Assembly: GCA_902773165.1 (NCBI GenBank)
Contig: CACYDO010000171.1
Location: 1 to 7,627 of the forward strand
DNA: 7,627 bases
Reading direction: 5' to 3'
Origin: an uncultured Ruminococcus sp.
GTDB taxonomy: Bacteria > Bacillota > Clostridia > Oscillospirales > Acutalibacteraceae
Position numbers and translations under genes: made by a program. Below, one piece after another: positions 1-7,144 of the stretch. Positions within the stretch are counted from its first letter, which is position 1. Each line of letters starts with the position of its first letter. Under the pieces are notes generated by a model, which did no database searches, was not told the origin of the DNA, and saw nothing but the letters and a program-made list of their open reading frames with translations.

Positions 1-1
1 G

Positions 2-184
2 CGAAAAATTGTAGTATTCCCAGACCACTTTGAATGGTATCTGCGGTTAAGTCCAGACGATACACCGGAGTCAATTTGTATCGATGGTAAGCGTAAAAAC
101 AGTACAAAAATTTCCTCTTTTGGCTTATCACAACACAGGCTGCAATCAACAACAAGTAATTTCAGGTTTACACCTATAAACTGA
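2..184 (+). CDS. C-terminal end of an unrecognised protein (5' end outside window)
   Basis: This is the only frame open through the left edge on the plus strand. It runs 60 codons without a stop and ends in TGA at 182-184. There is no Met codon in the visible part, so it is the tail of a gene that starts to the left. The visible residues start RKIVVFPDHFEWYLRL and end SNFRFTPIN. They show a hydrophobic beta-strand-like start, an acidic patch (SPDDTPES), then a basic, Ser/Thr-rich, probably unstructured tail. There is no membrane segment and no motif I can assign to a family. A perfect terminator hairpin begins 8 bases after the stop, which supports a real gene end. It converges with galK. Function unknown; a mobile-element recombinase tail was considered but nothing supports it. 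Confidence 0.55.
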   Translation, partial: RKIVVFPDHFEWYLRLSPDDTPESICIDGKRKNSTKISSFGLSQHRLQSTTSNFRFTPIN

Positions 185-192
185 ATAACAAG

Positions 193-223
193 TGCCTGTC
201 ACTTCGGTGACAGGCATTTTTTT
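193..223 (+). terminator. Intrinsic (Rho-independent) terminator after the left-edge gene
   Basis: A perfect 10-bp stem (TGCCTGTCAC at 193-202 with GTGACAGGCA at 207-216) is closed by a TTCG tetraloop and followed directly by seven T residues (217-223). It sits 8 bases past the TGA of the upstream gene. Read on the minus strand, the same stem has a CGAA loop and is followed only by a weak T-run (CTTGTTATT). It may therefore also end transcripts arriving from galK, about 140 bases away, but less efficiently. No better minus-strand terminator is visible between 217 and 354. Confidence 0.95.
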
Positions 224-354
224 CGTTATCGGAACGTGTATTTGATTTCATAGATAATTTTTGCAAGGCAATGAAGATGACGCAGTATTGCGGAAATCAG
301 ACCGTAAAGATTGTCTGCTTTTTATCGCAGATCAGTATGAGCAAAATTACGAGG

Positions 355-1479
355 CTAAATTGAGATAACGTCGGCGGCTATACCGAAAAGTTTTCGGTAT
401 TCCTCGCAGATACGCGCTGAGATCATTTCGGCTTTATTTTTCTGCACGAGATTAACGGTGCAGCCGCCAAATCCTCCGCCAGTCATTCTTGCGCCGTAAA
501 CTCCGTCGGTGTGCTGCGCCGTTTCCGCAAGGAAGTCAAGCTCAGCGCACGACACCTCGTAATCATCGCGAAGCGAAATGTGAGACATATTCATCAGCCT
601 TCCGAATTGCTCCGCGTTACCGTTTTGAAGAGCGGCTGCGGCTTCAAGCGTGCGTGCATTCTCGTAAACAGCGTGTTTTGCGCGTTTTCGGCATATATCG
701 TCGGTTATAGTGTGCTTGTATTTTTCGAATTCTCCGGGAGTAAGACTGCAAAGCGATCCTGCACTGCATACGCTGCGCAGCTGTGCAAGCGCCTGTTCGC
801 ACTGCGATCTCCGTTCGTTGTATGCAGACGAAGCAAGCGAGTGCTTCACGCCGCTGTTAATGATAAGTACGGTCGTATCCTTTGGCAGCGGATAATATGA
901 AAATGCAAGCGTTTCTGTGTCAAGCAGTATTGCATTGCCTTTCCTGCCCAGCGCAGACGCAAACTGATCCATTATTCCGCAGCGCACGCCGATGTAATGG
1001 TTCTCGGCGTACTGTCCGGTCAGAGCTATGATCTGTCCTGTAACAGGCAATCCGAAAAGCGCACCGATGACCTTACCCGTAACTACTTCGATCGCCGCCG
1101 AGGAAGAAAGCCCCGAGCCGTCAGGAAGATCGCCGCAAAACAGCAGATCTGCGCCGCCGCCGATCTCGTAGCCGAAGCCGCACAGCGTTTTTATAACGGA
1201 AAAAGGATAACTCACCCAGCCGATATCGTTCCGGCTGTCGTTTAAGGAAATTTCCATAACGCCGTTTTCCGGGAAATTTTCGGAGTAAAAGCGGAATTTT
1301 TCGTCACTGCGCTTTTTTGCGGCGCAGTATATGCCCGGGGAAATGGCGCAGGGCATCACGTGACCGCCGTTGTAATCTGTGTGTTCGCCGATCAGGTTTA
1401 CCCTTCCCGGCGCAAACTCCGTAATATCGGGTTCGCCGCCGTAAACCGTGCGGAAAAGCTCGCTGCAATGCTGTTTCAT
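355..1479 (-). CDS. galK: Galactokinase (GHMP kinase family)
   Basis: Cytoplasmic enzyme that transfers the ATP gamma-phosphate to O1 of alpha-D-galactose, giving galactose-1-phosphate, the entry step of the Leloir pathway. All three GHMP signatures are present: the galactokinase signature GRVNLIGEHTDYNGG at residues 25-39, the phosphate-binding loop GLSSSAA at 123-129, and the C-terminal MTGGGFGG at 332-339. The catalytic Asp is D171 in CGIMDQ and the partner Arg is R26. The 374-residue length is close to the family norm of roughly 380-390, so the gene looks intact. The start is fixed by AGGAG six bases upstream of ATG. It is the last gene of the minus-strand cluster, 262 bases behind the alpha-galactosidase whose product it would phosphorylate. 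No galT or galE lies nearby. Identification is secure from the motifs. Confidence 0.97.
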   Translation of the reverse strand: MKQHCSELFRTVYGGEPDITEFAPGRVNLIGEHTDYNGGHVMPCAISPGIYCAAKKRSDEKFRFYSENFPENGVMEISLNDSRNDIGWVSYPFSVIKTLCGFGYEIGGGADLLFCGDLPDGSGLSSSAAIEVVTGKVIGALFGLPVTGQIIALTGQYAENHYIGVRCGIMDQFASALGRKGNAILLDTETLAFSYYPLPKDTTVLIINSGVKHSLASSAYNERRSQCEQALAQLRSVCSAGSLCSLTPGEFEKYKHTITDDICRKRAKHAVYENARTLEAAAALQNGNAEQFGRLMNMSHISLRDDYEVSCAELDFLAETAQHTDGVYGARMTGGGFGGCTVNLVQKNKAEMISARICEEYRKLFGIAADVISI

Positions 1480-1526
1480 ATGTATCTCCTTTTTTTATTT
1501 TTACTCCTCGTATACGCGCTTTTATG

Positions 1527-1605
1527 GGGCGCCGGAGCTCGGCTGCCGCCTCGGTCGGCGCTTCTGCTGCGCCGAGGTCTTCGCCGGAGACCCGCGCTCC
1601 CCCTT
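1527..1605. repeat. GC-rich tandem hairpin island in the aga-galK gap
   Basis: The 262-base gap between the alpha-galactosidase stop and the galK start contains a visibly GC-rich block flanked by AT-rich sequence. It has two adjacent perfect stems: TCGGCG (1555-1560) with CGCCGA (1570-1575) around a 9-base loop, and GGTCT (1576-1580) with AGACC (1588-1592) around a 7-base loop. A competing pairing of CCTCGG with CCGAGG spans the first one. No T-run follows on either strand, so it is not a standard terminator. Further from galK, 1658-1676 holds a weaker GCGGA/TCCGC stem and 1702-1720 an AGCTTT/AAAGCT stem. I found no convincing minus-strand promoter in the gap. It may be a dispersed intergenic repeat or an mRNA structure affecting galK expression. 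Confidence 0.5.
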
Positions 1606-1741
1606 CGGAATCATCTTTCTATGAGAATTTATTTTGTCTTTACTATAACTCCAAAACGCGGAGATCAGCTTTCCGCTATTTTGACCACGTTCGGAACAGG
1701 CAGCTTTATTGAAAAAAGCTTGGCAAAAACTTTAGCTGTGT

Positions 1742-4087
1742 TTACTTTGCTTCTATATAATATATCCTTGCGGCAAAATCCGGGAACATACGCACATTTT
1801 CATTATACCCCGTACCGGAAAATGCAGGCTTTAGCAGCACGCCCGAGTTCATCAGCATTTCCCCCGCGGCGGTGAGATCCTCTTGTTCCCCGTTCATCTT
1901 TACCGCCTTCGCAATAACATTGTGAACGAGAGAATCCTGCTTAACGTGTATCGGCGCCATAGTGTTGATAAGGCTGCCGAATTGCTTTACATTTACCCTT
2001 TCGGGAATGTTGTAAAAATGATACGTCAGCGCCGGGTCAAGCCCCTTCGGGAAAAGCCTGAGATCTTGTGTGTTTGCTTCCGCAAGAACCTGTACAGCCG
2101 CCATGACCGCGCGTTTTTTGTCGGGAGATACGCAGCAGACGCTGTGAACGCTGCCGCTTGAGCAGCGGTAAAGCTGACCGAATTGGAAAACATCTCTCCA
2201 TTCCTTGTAACGGCTTATCTGTTCGGAGATTATCCTGCGGTCTTCTGCGTTTAAGTCGCGCACATCGCATTCATATCCGTATGCACCGAACGCAGCCACA
2301 GCAAAGCGCGTTGAAAGCGGCGTTTCGCGCAGTGTCTGATGGTTGGGGCTTGCGGCTGTGTGCGCGCCGATACAGCTTTGCGGATATCCGTAGCTGTACC
2401 CCTCCTGTATGGTAAGACGGCTTATCGCGTCGGTGTTGTCGCTGCCCCATATCTGCGGAAAATAACAGAGTATTCCCGGGTCAAAGCGGTTGCCGCCCGA
2501 AGCACAGCCCTCAAACAGAATGTCGGGAAACGCCTCTGTAAGTTCCTTCATAATGCGGTACAGACCGCAGATGTACCTGTGCGCTGCTTCGCCCTGCCTT
2601 TCGGGCGGAAGGTTCGGCGCGTAGACGTCGGAAAAAATTCTGTTCATGTCCCATTTTACGTAGGAGATCTTTCCCGACGAAAAGACCTTCTTCATTTTTT
2701 TGATAATGCAGTCTGTTACCTTGGGGTCTGCAAGATTGAGTATTCGCTGATTTCTGCCCTCGGAGTGAAGCTTGCCGGGAATCTCCATGACCCAGTCAGG
2801 GTGCTTTCGGTAAAGCTCGCTGTCGGTATTCACCATTTCTGGTTCGACCCAAATGCCGAACGACATATCCATAGCGGCGATCTTCTTTGATATTCCCTCA
2901 ATGCCCTTTGGCAGCTTTTTTAAAGACGGTTTCCAATCGCCGAGAGAATGGCTGTCGTCGTTTCGTTCGGCAAACCAGCCGTCGTCAAGAACGAAAAGCT
3001 CTATTCCCAGATCTTTTCCCGATCTTGCAAGCGAAATAAGCGTTTGCTCGGAGATGTTGAAGTAGCATGCCTCCCAGCTGTTGAGCAGAATCGGGCGCGG
3101 AGTATGCTTGTATTTTCCGCGGACAATATGCTCACGGATAAAACGGTGCATATTTATGCTCTGACCCGTAAACCCGTCGGGCGAAAACGTCATGATCGCT
3201 TCGGGCGCTTCGAGATCCTCCCCCGGTTCAAGCAGAAAGCTGAATCCCTGCGGCTGTATTCCGCCGACTATCCTTGTTTTCCCGAATGCGTTAACCTCGG
3301 CGCAGGAATAGTGGCTGCCGCTGTAAATGAGGTTAAAGCCGTAGCAGTCGCCTGAATCCTCTGCGGTGTTTTTGTCGTGTACCATAAAGAATGGATTTGC
3401 GCGGCTCGACGAGCAGCCTGCGCGCGATTCGCAGACGAGCTTTCCTGCTGTCAGAACGGTGGTGGTTTTATTCATCTCACGCGCCCATGCGCCGTGAAAT
3501 GTCGTAACGGCTAAGTCGTTTTTTGGAATATCGAGCTGAAAGCTCATGAGCCGCTCTATTCTCACAGACGATTCGCCTCGGTTTTCAAGCCGTGCGCTTC
3601 GCGTGATAACGTCGCACCCGGGGTACACGAAATAATGAAGCTCCAGCGTCAGAACGTCATATGTCAGCGTTACGCATAGGTGCTCCGTTTTTCCGTCTTC
3701 GGAGTACGAGCCGGGCAGCGTCGCAAAACCGGGCTTGCTGTCGGTTATTTCTGCTTTGGTGTACGTAAAATCGGTTGTGCGGCTGCCGTCGGGATATACA
3801 GCTTCGATAAAAGGCTCGCGTATATCGCCGTGACCCTGCGCAGATATCTCGTAGCATTCGTCCTCGGGTATCTCCGGGGGGATATCCTTTGAATATACAA
3901 TAACATTTCCCGGCTCAAATTCACGTTTTTTGCGCAGGATATCTATCTGTTCTGCCGTATCTGTTTTAATGTATCTGCCGTAATAAATGTGTTCAAGATG
4001 ACCCGACGGCATTACCGCGAAAATATACGTGGTGTTTTCCGTATCGAGCACGAACACGGGGTGTTTGCCTTCCAGTTGTCTTATCAT
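1742..4087 (-). CDS. GH36 alpha-galactosidase, cytoplasmic
   Basis: Hydrolyses terminal alpha-1,6-linked galactose from melibiose, raffinose-type sugars and similar galactosides by a retaining mechanism. The order is as in bacterial GH36 enzymes: an N-terminal beta-sandwich domain (about 1-320), a (beta/alpha)8 catalytic barrel (about 325-650) and a C-terminal beta domain ending in FSGTGYNENVRMFPDFAARIY. Visible motifs are NSWEACYF (336-343), LDDGWF (367-372), KWDMNR with the expected nucleophile D480, CASGGNRFDPG (528-538) and WGSDNTDA with the expected acid/base D550. The 70-residue spacing of the two Asp residues matches characterised members as I recall them. Length is 781 residues, slightly above the usual 720-750. 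No signal peptide, so it acts on imported sugar. Its ATG overlaps the symporter stop as ATGA, with AGGGTG just upstream, which suggests translational coupling. Names used for such genes include aga, rafA and melA; the exact substrate cannot be read from sequence. Confidence 0.95.
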   Translation of the reverse strand: MIRQLEGKHPVFVLDTENTTYIFAVMPSGHLEHIYYGRYIKTDTAEQIDILRKKREFEPGNVIVYSKDIPPEIPEDECYEISAQGHGDIREPFIEAVYPDGSRTTDFTYTKAEITDSKPGFATLPGSYSEDGKTEHLCVTLTYDVLTLELHYFVYPGCDVITRSARLENRGESSVRIERLMSFQLDIPKNDLAVTTFHGAWAREMNKTTTVLTAGKLVCESRAGCSSSRANPFFMVHDKNTAEDSGDCYGFNLIYSGSHYSCAEVNAFGKTRIVGGIQPQGFSFLLEPGEDLEAPEAIMTFSPDGFTGQSINMHRFIREHIVRGKYKHTPRPILLNSWEACYFNISEQTLISLARSGKDLGIELFVLDDGWFAERNDDSHSLGDWKPSLKKLPKGIEGISKKIAAMDMSFGIWVEPEMVNTDSELYRKHPDWVMEIPGKLHSEGRNQRILNLADPKVTDCIIKKMKKVFSSGKISYVKWDMNRIFSDVYAPNLPPERQGEAAHRYICGLYRIMKELTEAFPDILFEGCASGGNRFDPGILCYFPQIWGSDNTDAISRLTIQEGYSYGYPQSCIGAHTAASPNHQTLRETPLSTRFAVAAFGAYGYECDVRDLNAEDRRIISEQISRYKEWRDVFQFGQLYRCSSGSVHSVCCVSPDKKRAVMAAVQVLAEANTQDLRLFPKGLDPALTYHFYNIPERVNVKQFGSLINTMAPIHVKQDSLVHNVIAKAVKMNGEQEDLTAAGEMLMNSGVLLKPAFSGTGYNENVRMFPDFAARIYYIEAK

Positions 4088-5520
4088 GCTTCATCACCCT
4101 GCATTTTTGAAACCTTTTCGGATATCTCCCTGATCTTGTCGTCGTTGAGAATGAATTTTTTCCTGAATACAATAACGGCGATGATAAGACCAACGATCGG
4201 AATGACCGCCATTGTCATTCTCAGACCCACCTTTGCGCTTTGTGAAACGGCGAGGGAAAGGTCTGTTGTCTGTTCGGCTTCTGTTGTAGCCGCGTCGCTC
4301 AGGTTATTTATCTGCAAGCAAAGGGAAGCCGCAAACGCCGCGATTCCCGAAGCAAGCTTTACAACGAACGTCTGCATTGAGAAGATAACGCTCTCGTCGC
4401 GGCGCTTGTTTTTCAGATATCCGTAATCCACCGTATTTGCCAGGAAAACGGTTGTGAGAATGTTCATTATTCCGCTTGCCGCAAAAATAAGGAATCCGGG
4501 AACAAACAGAATGTAAACATTGCTCATAGATGTAAACGTCAGCGCAAGCAGCGCCCCGTAGCCGAGTATCGCCGAGCCAAGCCCGATGTAGAAAATTGCG
4601 GTGTTCGAGAATTTCCTGCGCATAAGCGGATACAGTATCATCATTGAAAGAACCTGCATAGCGCCGCCGAACATATTGAAAAGCGTGTAGCTTTTGTACC
4701 AGTCTGTTCCGCCGAAATCGTATTTAAAGAAATAAATGACAAGATTAGACGTGATGTATACGGCGCAGTTGATAAGAACGATAGTCACAACTACCGTAAG
4801 CGCCTGATCGTTCTGGATCAATGCCTTGAACATCTGCCCGACGGAAACGGTCTTCATTTCCGCCGTGGAACGCTCCTTGATGTTAACGCAGGTCAATATC
4901 GTGAATATTACGAAAAGCGCCGCTATGATAAGCGCAAAGCAGCGGAAACCGATTATTTCGATCTCCTTCGGAGTGCTTCCGCCGAACATTTTTCCCAAAG
5001 CCTGCACCGCCATCACAGTAATTACCATGATTATCGCAGAGCCTACGCCGGCTGCGCTTCTTGCAAGTGTGGTGAGGTTTTCTCGTTCCTTGCCGCCCTC
5101 CGTAAACGCAGGTATCATAGACCAGTAGGGAATATCCATCATCGTGTACGTAACTCCCCATAAAATGTACGCAGTCGCGGCATATGCCGTAAGACCGGCC
5201 GCATTCAGCGACGGCGGCGCTGAGAACATCAGCGAAAGTATCAGCGCGTTCGTGACAGTTCCGATAAGCAGCCACGGGCGGAATTTGCCCCAACGCGTTT
5301 TCGTTTTCGCAACGATAACTCCCATTATCGGGTCGTTAAAAGCGTCAAATATCCTCGCGATAAGCAGAATAATTCCCATCGCAACGGCGCTTACACCCAT
5401 GATGTCCTGATAATAATAAAGTACGTAGGTAGCCGAGAGCATATATACCATATCCTTGCCCACAGCGCCCAGCGCGTAGGAAAGCTTTGCCCCCGTTGAA
5501 AGCTTTTGTTTTCCGCTCAT
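4084..5520 (-). CDS. MelB-type sugar:cation symporter (GPH family, MFS)
   Basis: Inner-membrane symporter of about 12 helices predicted to import an alpha-galactoside with Na+, Li+ or H+. The GPH signature runs from DAFNDPIMG (59-67) to RWGKFRPW (76-83). YILWGVTYTMMDIPYWS (118-134) closely parallels E. coli MelB as I remember it. Residues equivalent to the MelB cation site are present (D59, N62, D63, T126), as are the sugar-site residues (K22, D23, D129, W133, R154) and the helix-11 lysine (K388, in QTFVVK). It ends in a short charged cytoplasmic tail and lacks the C-terminal EIIA-like domain of LacS. The start has AAGGAG eight bases upstream. It lies 32 bases after the glycosyltransferase-like gene and overlaps the alpha-galactosidase by four. 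Beta-glucuronide, xyloside and lactose transporters share this family, so the substrate rests on residue matches and the adjacent alpha-galactosidase. Confidence 0.9.
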   Translation of the reverse strand: MSGKQKLSTGAKLSYALGAVGKDMVYMLSATYVLYYYQDIMGVSAVAMGIILLIARIFDAFNDPIMGVIVAKTKTRWGKFRPWLLIGTVTNALILSLMFSAPPSLNAAGLTAYAATAYILWGVTYTMMDIPYWSMIPAFTEGGKERENLTTLARSAAGVGSAIIMVITVMAVQALGKMFGGSTPKEIEIIGFRCFALIIAALFVIFTILTCVNIKERSTAEMKTVSVGQMFKALIQNDQALTVVVTIVLINCAVYITSNLVIYFFKYDFGGTDWYKSYTLFNMFGGAMQVLSMMILYPLMRRKFSNTAIFYIGLGSAILGYGALLALTFTSMSNVYILFVPGFLIFAASGIMNILTTVFLANTVDYGYLKNKRRDESVIFSMQTFVVKLASGIAAFAASLCLQINNLSDAATTEAEQTTDLSLAVSQSAKVGLRMTMAVIPIVGLIIAVIVFRKKFILNDDKIREISEKVSKMQGDEA

Positions 5521-5552
5521 ATGATCTACTCCTTCCTGTATTCGTTTGACTA

Positions 5553-7019
5553 TTATGCTCTTTTCATCTCCGCAGCCAGCTTGACCGCCTTGTAAGCGCC
5601 GTCATATACGCCTGTGGATTTATTTTGTATTATGCAGCCGCACATCTGCTCCATAATATAATCGTCATTCATGAACATATCTATCATTTGCAGCGTGTGA
5701 GGAATGTCCTCGCATTCCAATGAGCCGTCGCCGATCTGTGCGGAATGTATCGCGCCCCAGCGCTCGTGTCCGCCTATATGGCGCAAAAACAGCTTTGGTA
5801 TCGGATAGAACACAAGCTCGCTCGGCTTTGTTGCAATAACGTCGGCAGAGCGCATTAACAGATTCGTGCAGTAAACCGCCTCGAATATACCCTCGTGCCA
5901 GAATGCGTGAATACCCTCAACGTGACCGTCAACAGCGTCTGAGCAGAATTTCACCGTGTCTTCCCAATTGCCGAAATGCTTAACGCTGATGTCGTCAAGT
6001 CCGTCTATCTGCTGAGAAAGCTCCTCCCAGACGTTTTTATAATCGCCGACATTGATGTAAAGAGCAGCTTTTTTCGCCTTGATCGCCGGCAGCAAATGCT
6101 TGATTATCGCAGCGAACAGCTCACGCTGCGCGCCTGCGCCGCCTATCGTCAGCAGAAAACGCATAGGCTCTGCGCTATGCTTTCTTTTTAGTCTTGAAGC
6201 GCAGTCAACGTCAATATTTGAAACAAGCTCGTGGTCAACGTAATGACCGACATAGCGAAGGCTGTCGGCAGGCATAGGCTTTAAGATATCCTTTCCCTGC
6301 ATTCCGTCAAGCATTCTGTATCCAAGATACGCGTGGTATGTCTGCACGGTGTGAATGCTGCCCTCGGCAAGGTGAAGCGCCATCGGCCAGTCGTCCGGAA
6401 TAGCGTTGACTACATACTTCATGCCGGCGTGAAGAGCAGCCTGAGCAGGCCACACATGCGTTCCGATGACCGGAAGCTCTTTGGGGATATTCCTGAAAAC
6501 AGGCGCCATCAGCTCGGCTTTTTTCTGATCGGACGCATTGTATGTCAGCTGACGAAAGCCCTCGTAATTGAGCGGCTCCCACACAAGGCGGTTGAAAAGT
6601 CCGAATTTCTGAGAAAGACGCGAGCCGAGAGAGTACAGATCGTTCTGCGCGCCGATGACCTTAGTGCAGGTCGTTTCCGGGAAGGAATTCAAGTCCATCC
6701 AGTACGGCGTATATCCCAAGGCGTGCGCCGCAGAAGCAATAGCCATAGAAATTCTGTAATGGCCGAAGCCCATTCTGATATTGCCTACGATAATGCCCTT
6801 CTCCTCATCAAAGGGAATATCTCCCTTCCCCTCACCAACGCGGACGTCGTAAACCCCCAGAACGTCGCCAAGGCAGTTATTCCGAACAAGCTTAGCAGGA
6901 TAATCGCGGTCACTGTCATCGCCGAACTTTTTCTGATAGCTGCGTTTAGAGCGCTCGGCTTTTTTTACGGAAGAAACGGCGATTTCGTTGCCGAATATGA
7001 TTCGGGATCTGTCGGTCAT
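5553..7019 (-). CDS. GT-B-fold, GT28/MurG-like glycosyltransferase-type protein, substrate unknown
   Basis: Soluble 488-residue protein with no signal peptide or membrane helix. After a basic N-terminal region of about 70 residues, GNIRMGFGHYRIS (79-91) resembles the glycine-rich loop plus G-H-x-R of MurG and monogalactosyldiacylglycerol synthases, followed by an Ala-rich helix. The second half opens with FLLTIGGAGAQRE (288-300), typical of the start of a C-terminal GT-B domain. Then come DVIATKPSELVFYPIPKLFL (393-412) and HERWGAIHSAQIGDG (418-432). These match the order of the MurG nucleotide-sugar site, with E400 in the place of the ribose-contacting Glu. The family itself is not one I recognise, and donor and acceptor are unknown. 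It is the promoter-proximal gene of the cluster, 32 bases before the symporter, so its role is probably linked to galactoside use. AAGGAG eight bases before ATG supports the start. It could also be a non-catalytic sugar-nucleotide binder. Confidence 0.7.
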   Translation of the reverse strand: MTDRSRIIFGNEIAVSSVKKAERSKRSYQKKFGDDSDRDYPAKLVRNNCLGDVLGVYDVRVGEGKGDIPFDEEKGIIVGNIRMGFGHYRISMAIASAAHALGYTPYWMDLNSFPETTCTKVIGAQNDLYSLGSRLSQKFGLFNRLVWEPLNYEGFRQLTYNASDQKKAELMAPVFRNIPKELPVIGTHVWPAQAALHAGMKYVVNAIPDDWPMALHLAEGSIHTVQTYHAYLGYRMLDGMQGKDILKPMPADSLRYVGHYVDHELVSNIDVDCASRLKRKHSAEPMRFLLTIGGAGAQRELFAAIIKHLLPAIKAKKAALYINVGDYKNVWEELSQQIDGLDDISVKHFGNWEDTVKFCSDAVDGHVEGIHAFWHEGIFEAVYCTNLLMRSADVIATKPSELVFYPIPKLFLRHIGGHERWGAIHSAQIGDGSLECEDIPHTLQMIDMFMNDDYIMEQMCGCIIQNKSTGVYDGAYKAVKLAAEMKRA

Positions 7020-7091
7020 AGAGAAAACTCCTTTCCATTATAAGATGAAATACAGACAGAGAATATATGTATAATAATTTTAAACAGATTA

Positions 7092-7114
7092 GTATAATTT
7101 AATACAGATTATAC
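7092..7114. promoter_or_regulatory. Inverted repeat over the -10 and start site, candidate operator
   Basis: GTATAAT (7092-7098) and ATTATAC (7108-7114) are perfect 7-base inverted arms separated by nine bases. One arm covers the -10 box and the other lies just past the predicted start site, the usual place for a repressor operator. CAGATT also occurs twice in direct orientation (7085-7090 and 7105-7110). The sequence is AT-rich and one arm is the -10 itself, so chance is a real alternative. No regulator gene is in the window. Confidence 0.3.
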
Positions 7115-7136
7115 CATGGACGATCAAGAAAATCAA
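7108..7136 (-). promoter_or_regulatory. Sigma-A-type promoter for the alpha-galactoside cluster
   Basis: Read on the minus strand, TTGATT (7136-7131) is followed after exactly 17 bases by a consensus TATAAT (7113-7108). Transcription would start near 7101. This gives a leader of about 80 bases before the ATG of the glycosyltransferase-like gene at 7019. It is the only strong minus-strand promoter I found upstream of the cluster. Confidence 0.8.
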
Positions 7137-7144
7137 TAGCCAGG

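Noticed and set aside
258..368. Short plus-strand open frame ending in a protein-like DQYEQNYEAKLR, possible gene remnant
   Set aside because: It has only 36 codons, no start codon or ribosome binding site, a stop immediately upstream, and it overlaps the galK 3' end. Too short to support a pseudogene call.
1702..1720. AGCTTT/AAAGCT hairpin as a terminator after the alpha-galactosidase
   Set aside because: The stem is AT-rich and 6 bp. On the minus strand it is followed by GCCTGTTCC rather than a T-run, so readthrough into galK is more likely.
1360..1875. 171-codon plus-strand open frame spanning the galK start, the gap and the alpha-galactosidase end
   Set aside because: It crosses two real gene ends and the GC-rich hairpin island, giving an Arg/Pro/Ala-rich low-complexity stretch. 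No ribosome binding site.
2339..2890. 183-codon plus-strand open frame within the alpha-galactosidase gene
   Set aside because: It lies entirely antisense to conserved GH36 catalytic sequence. It is a shadow created by codon bias.
6333..7043. 236-codon plus-strand open frame opposite the glycosyltransferase-like gene
   Set aside because: It is antisense to a gene with clear family motifs and its own ribosome binding site. The translation is rich in Arg, His and Val with no recognisable domain, and no ribosome binding site is seen.
7020..7140. Riboswitch or catabolite-responsive element in the operon leader
   Set aside because: The leader of about 80 bases is AT-rich with no substantial stems, and no sequence matches the cre consensus well enough to report.
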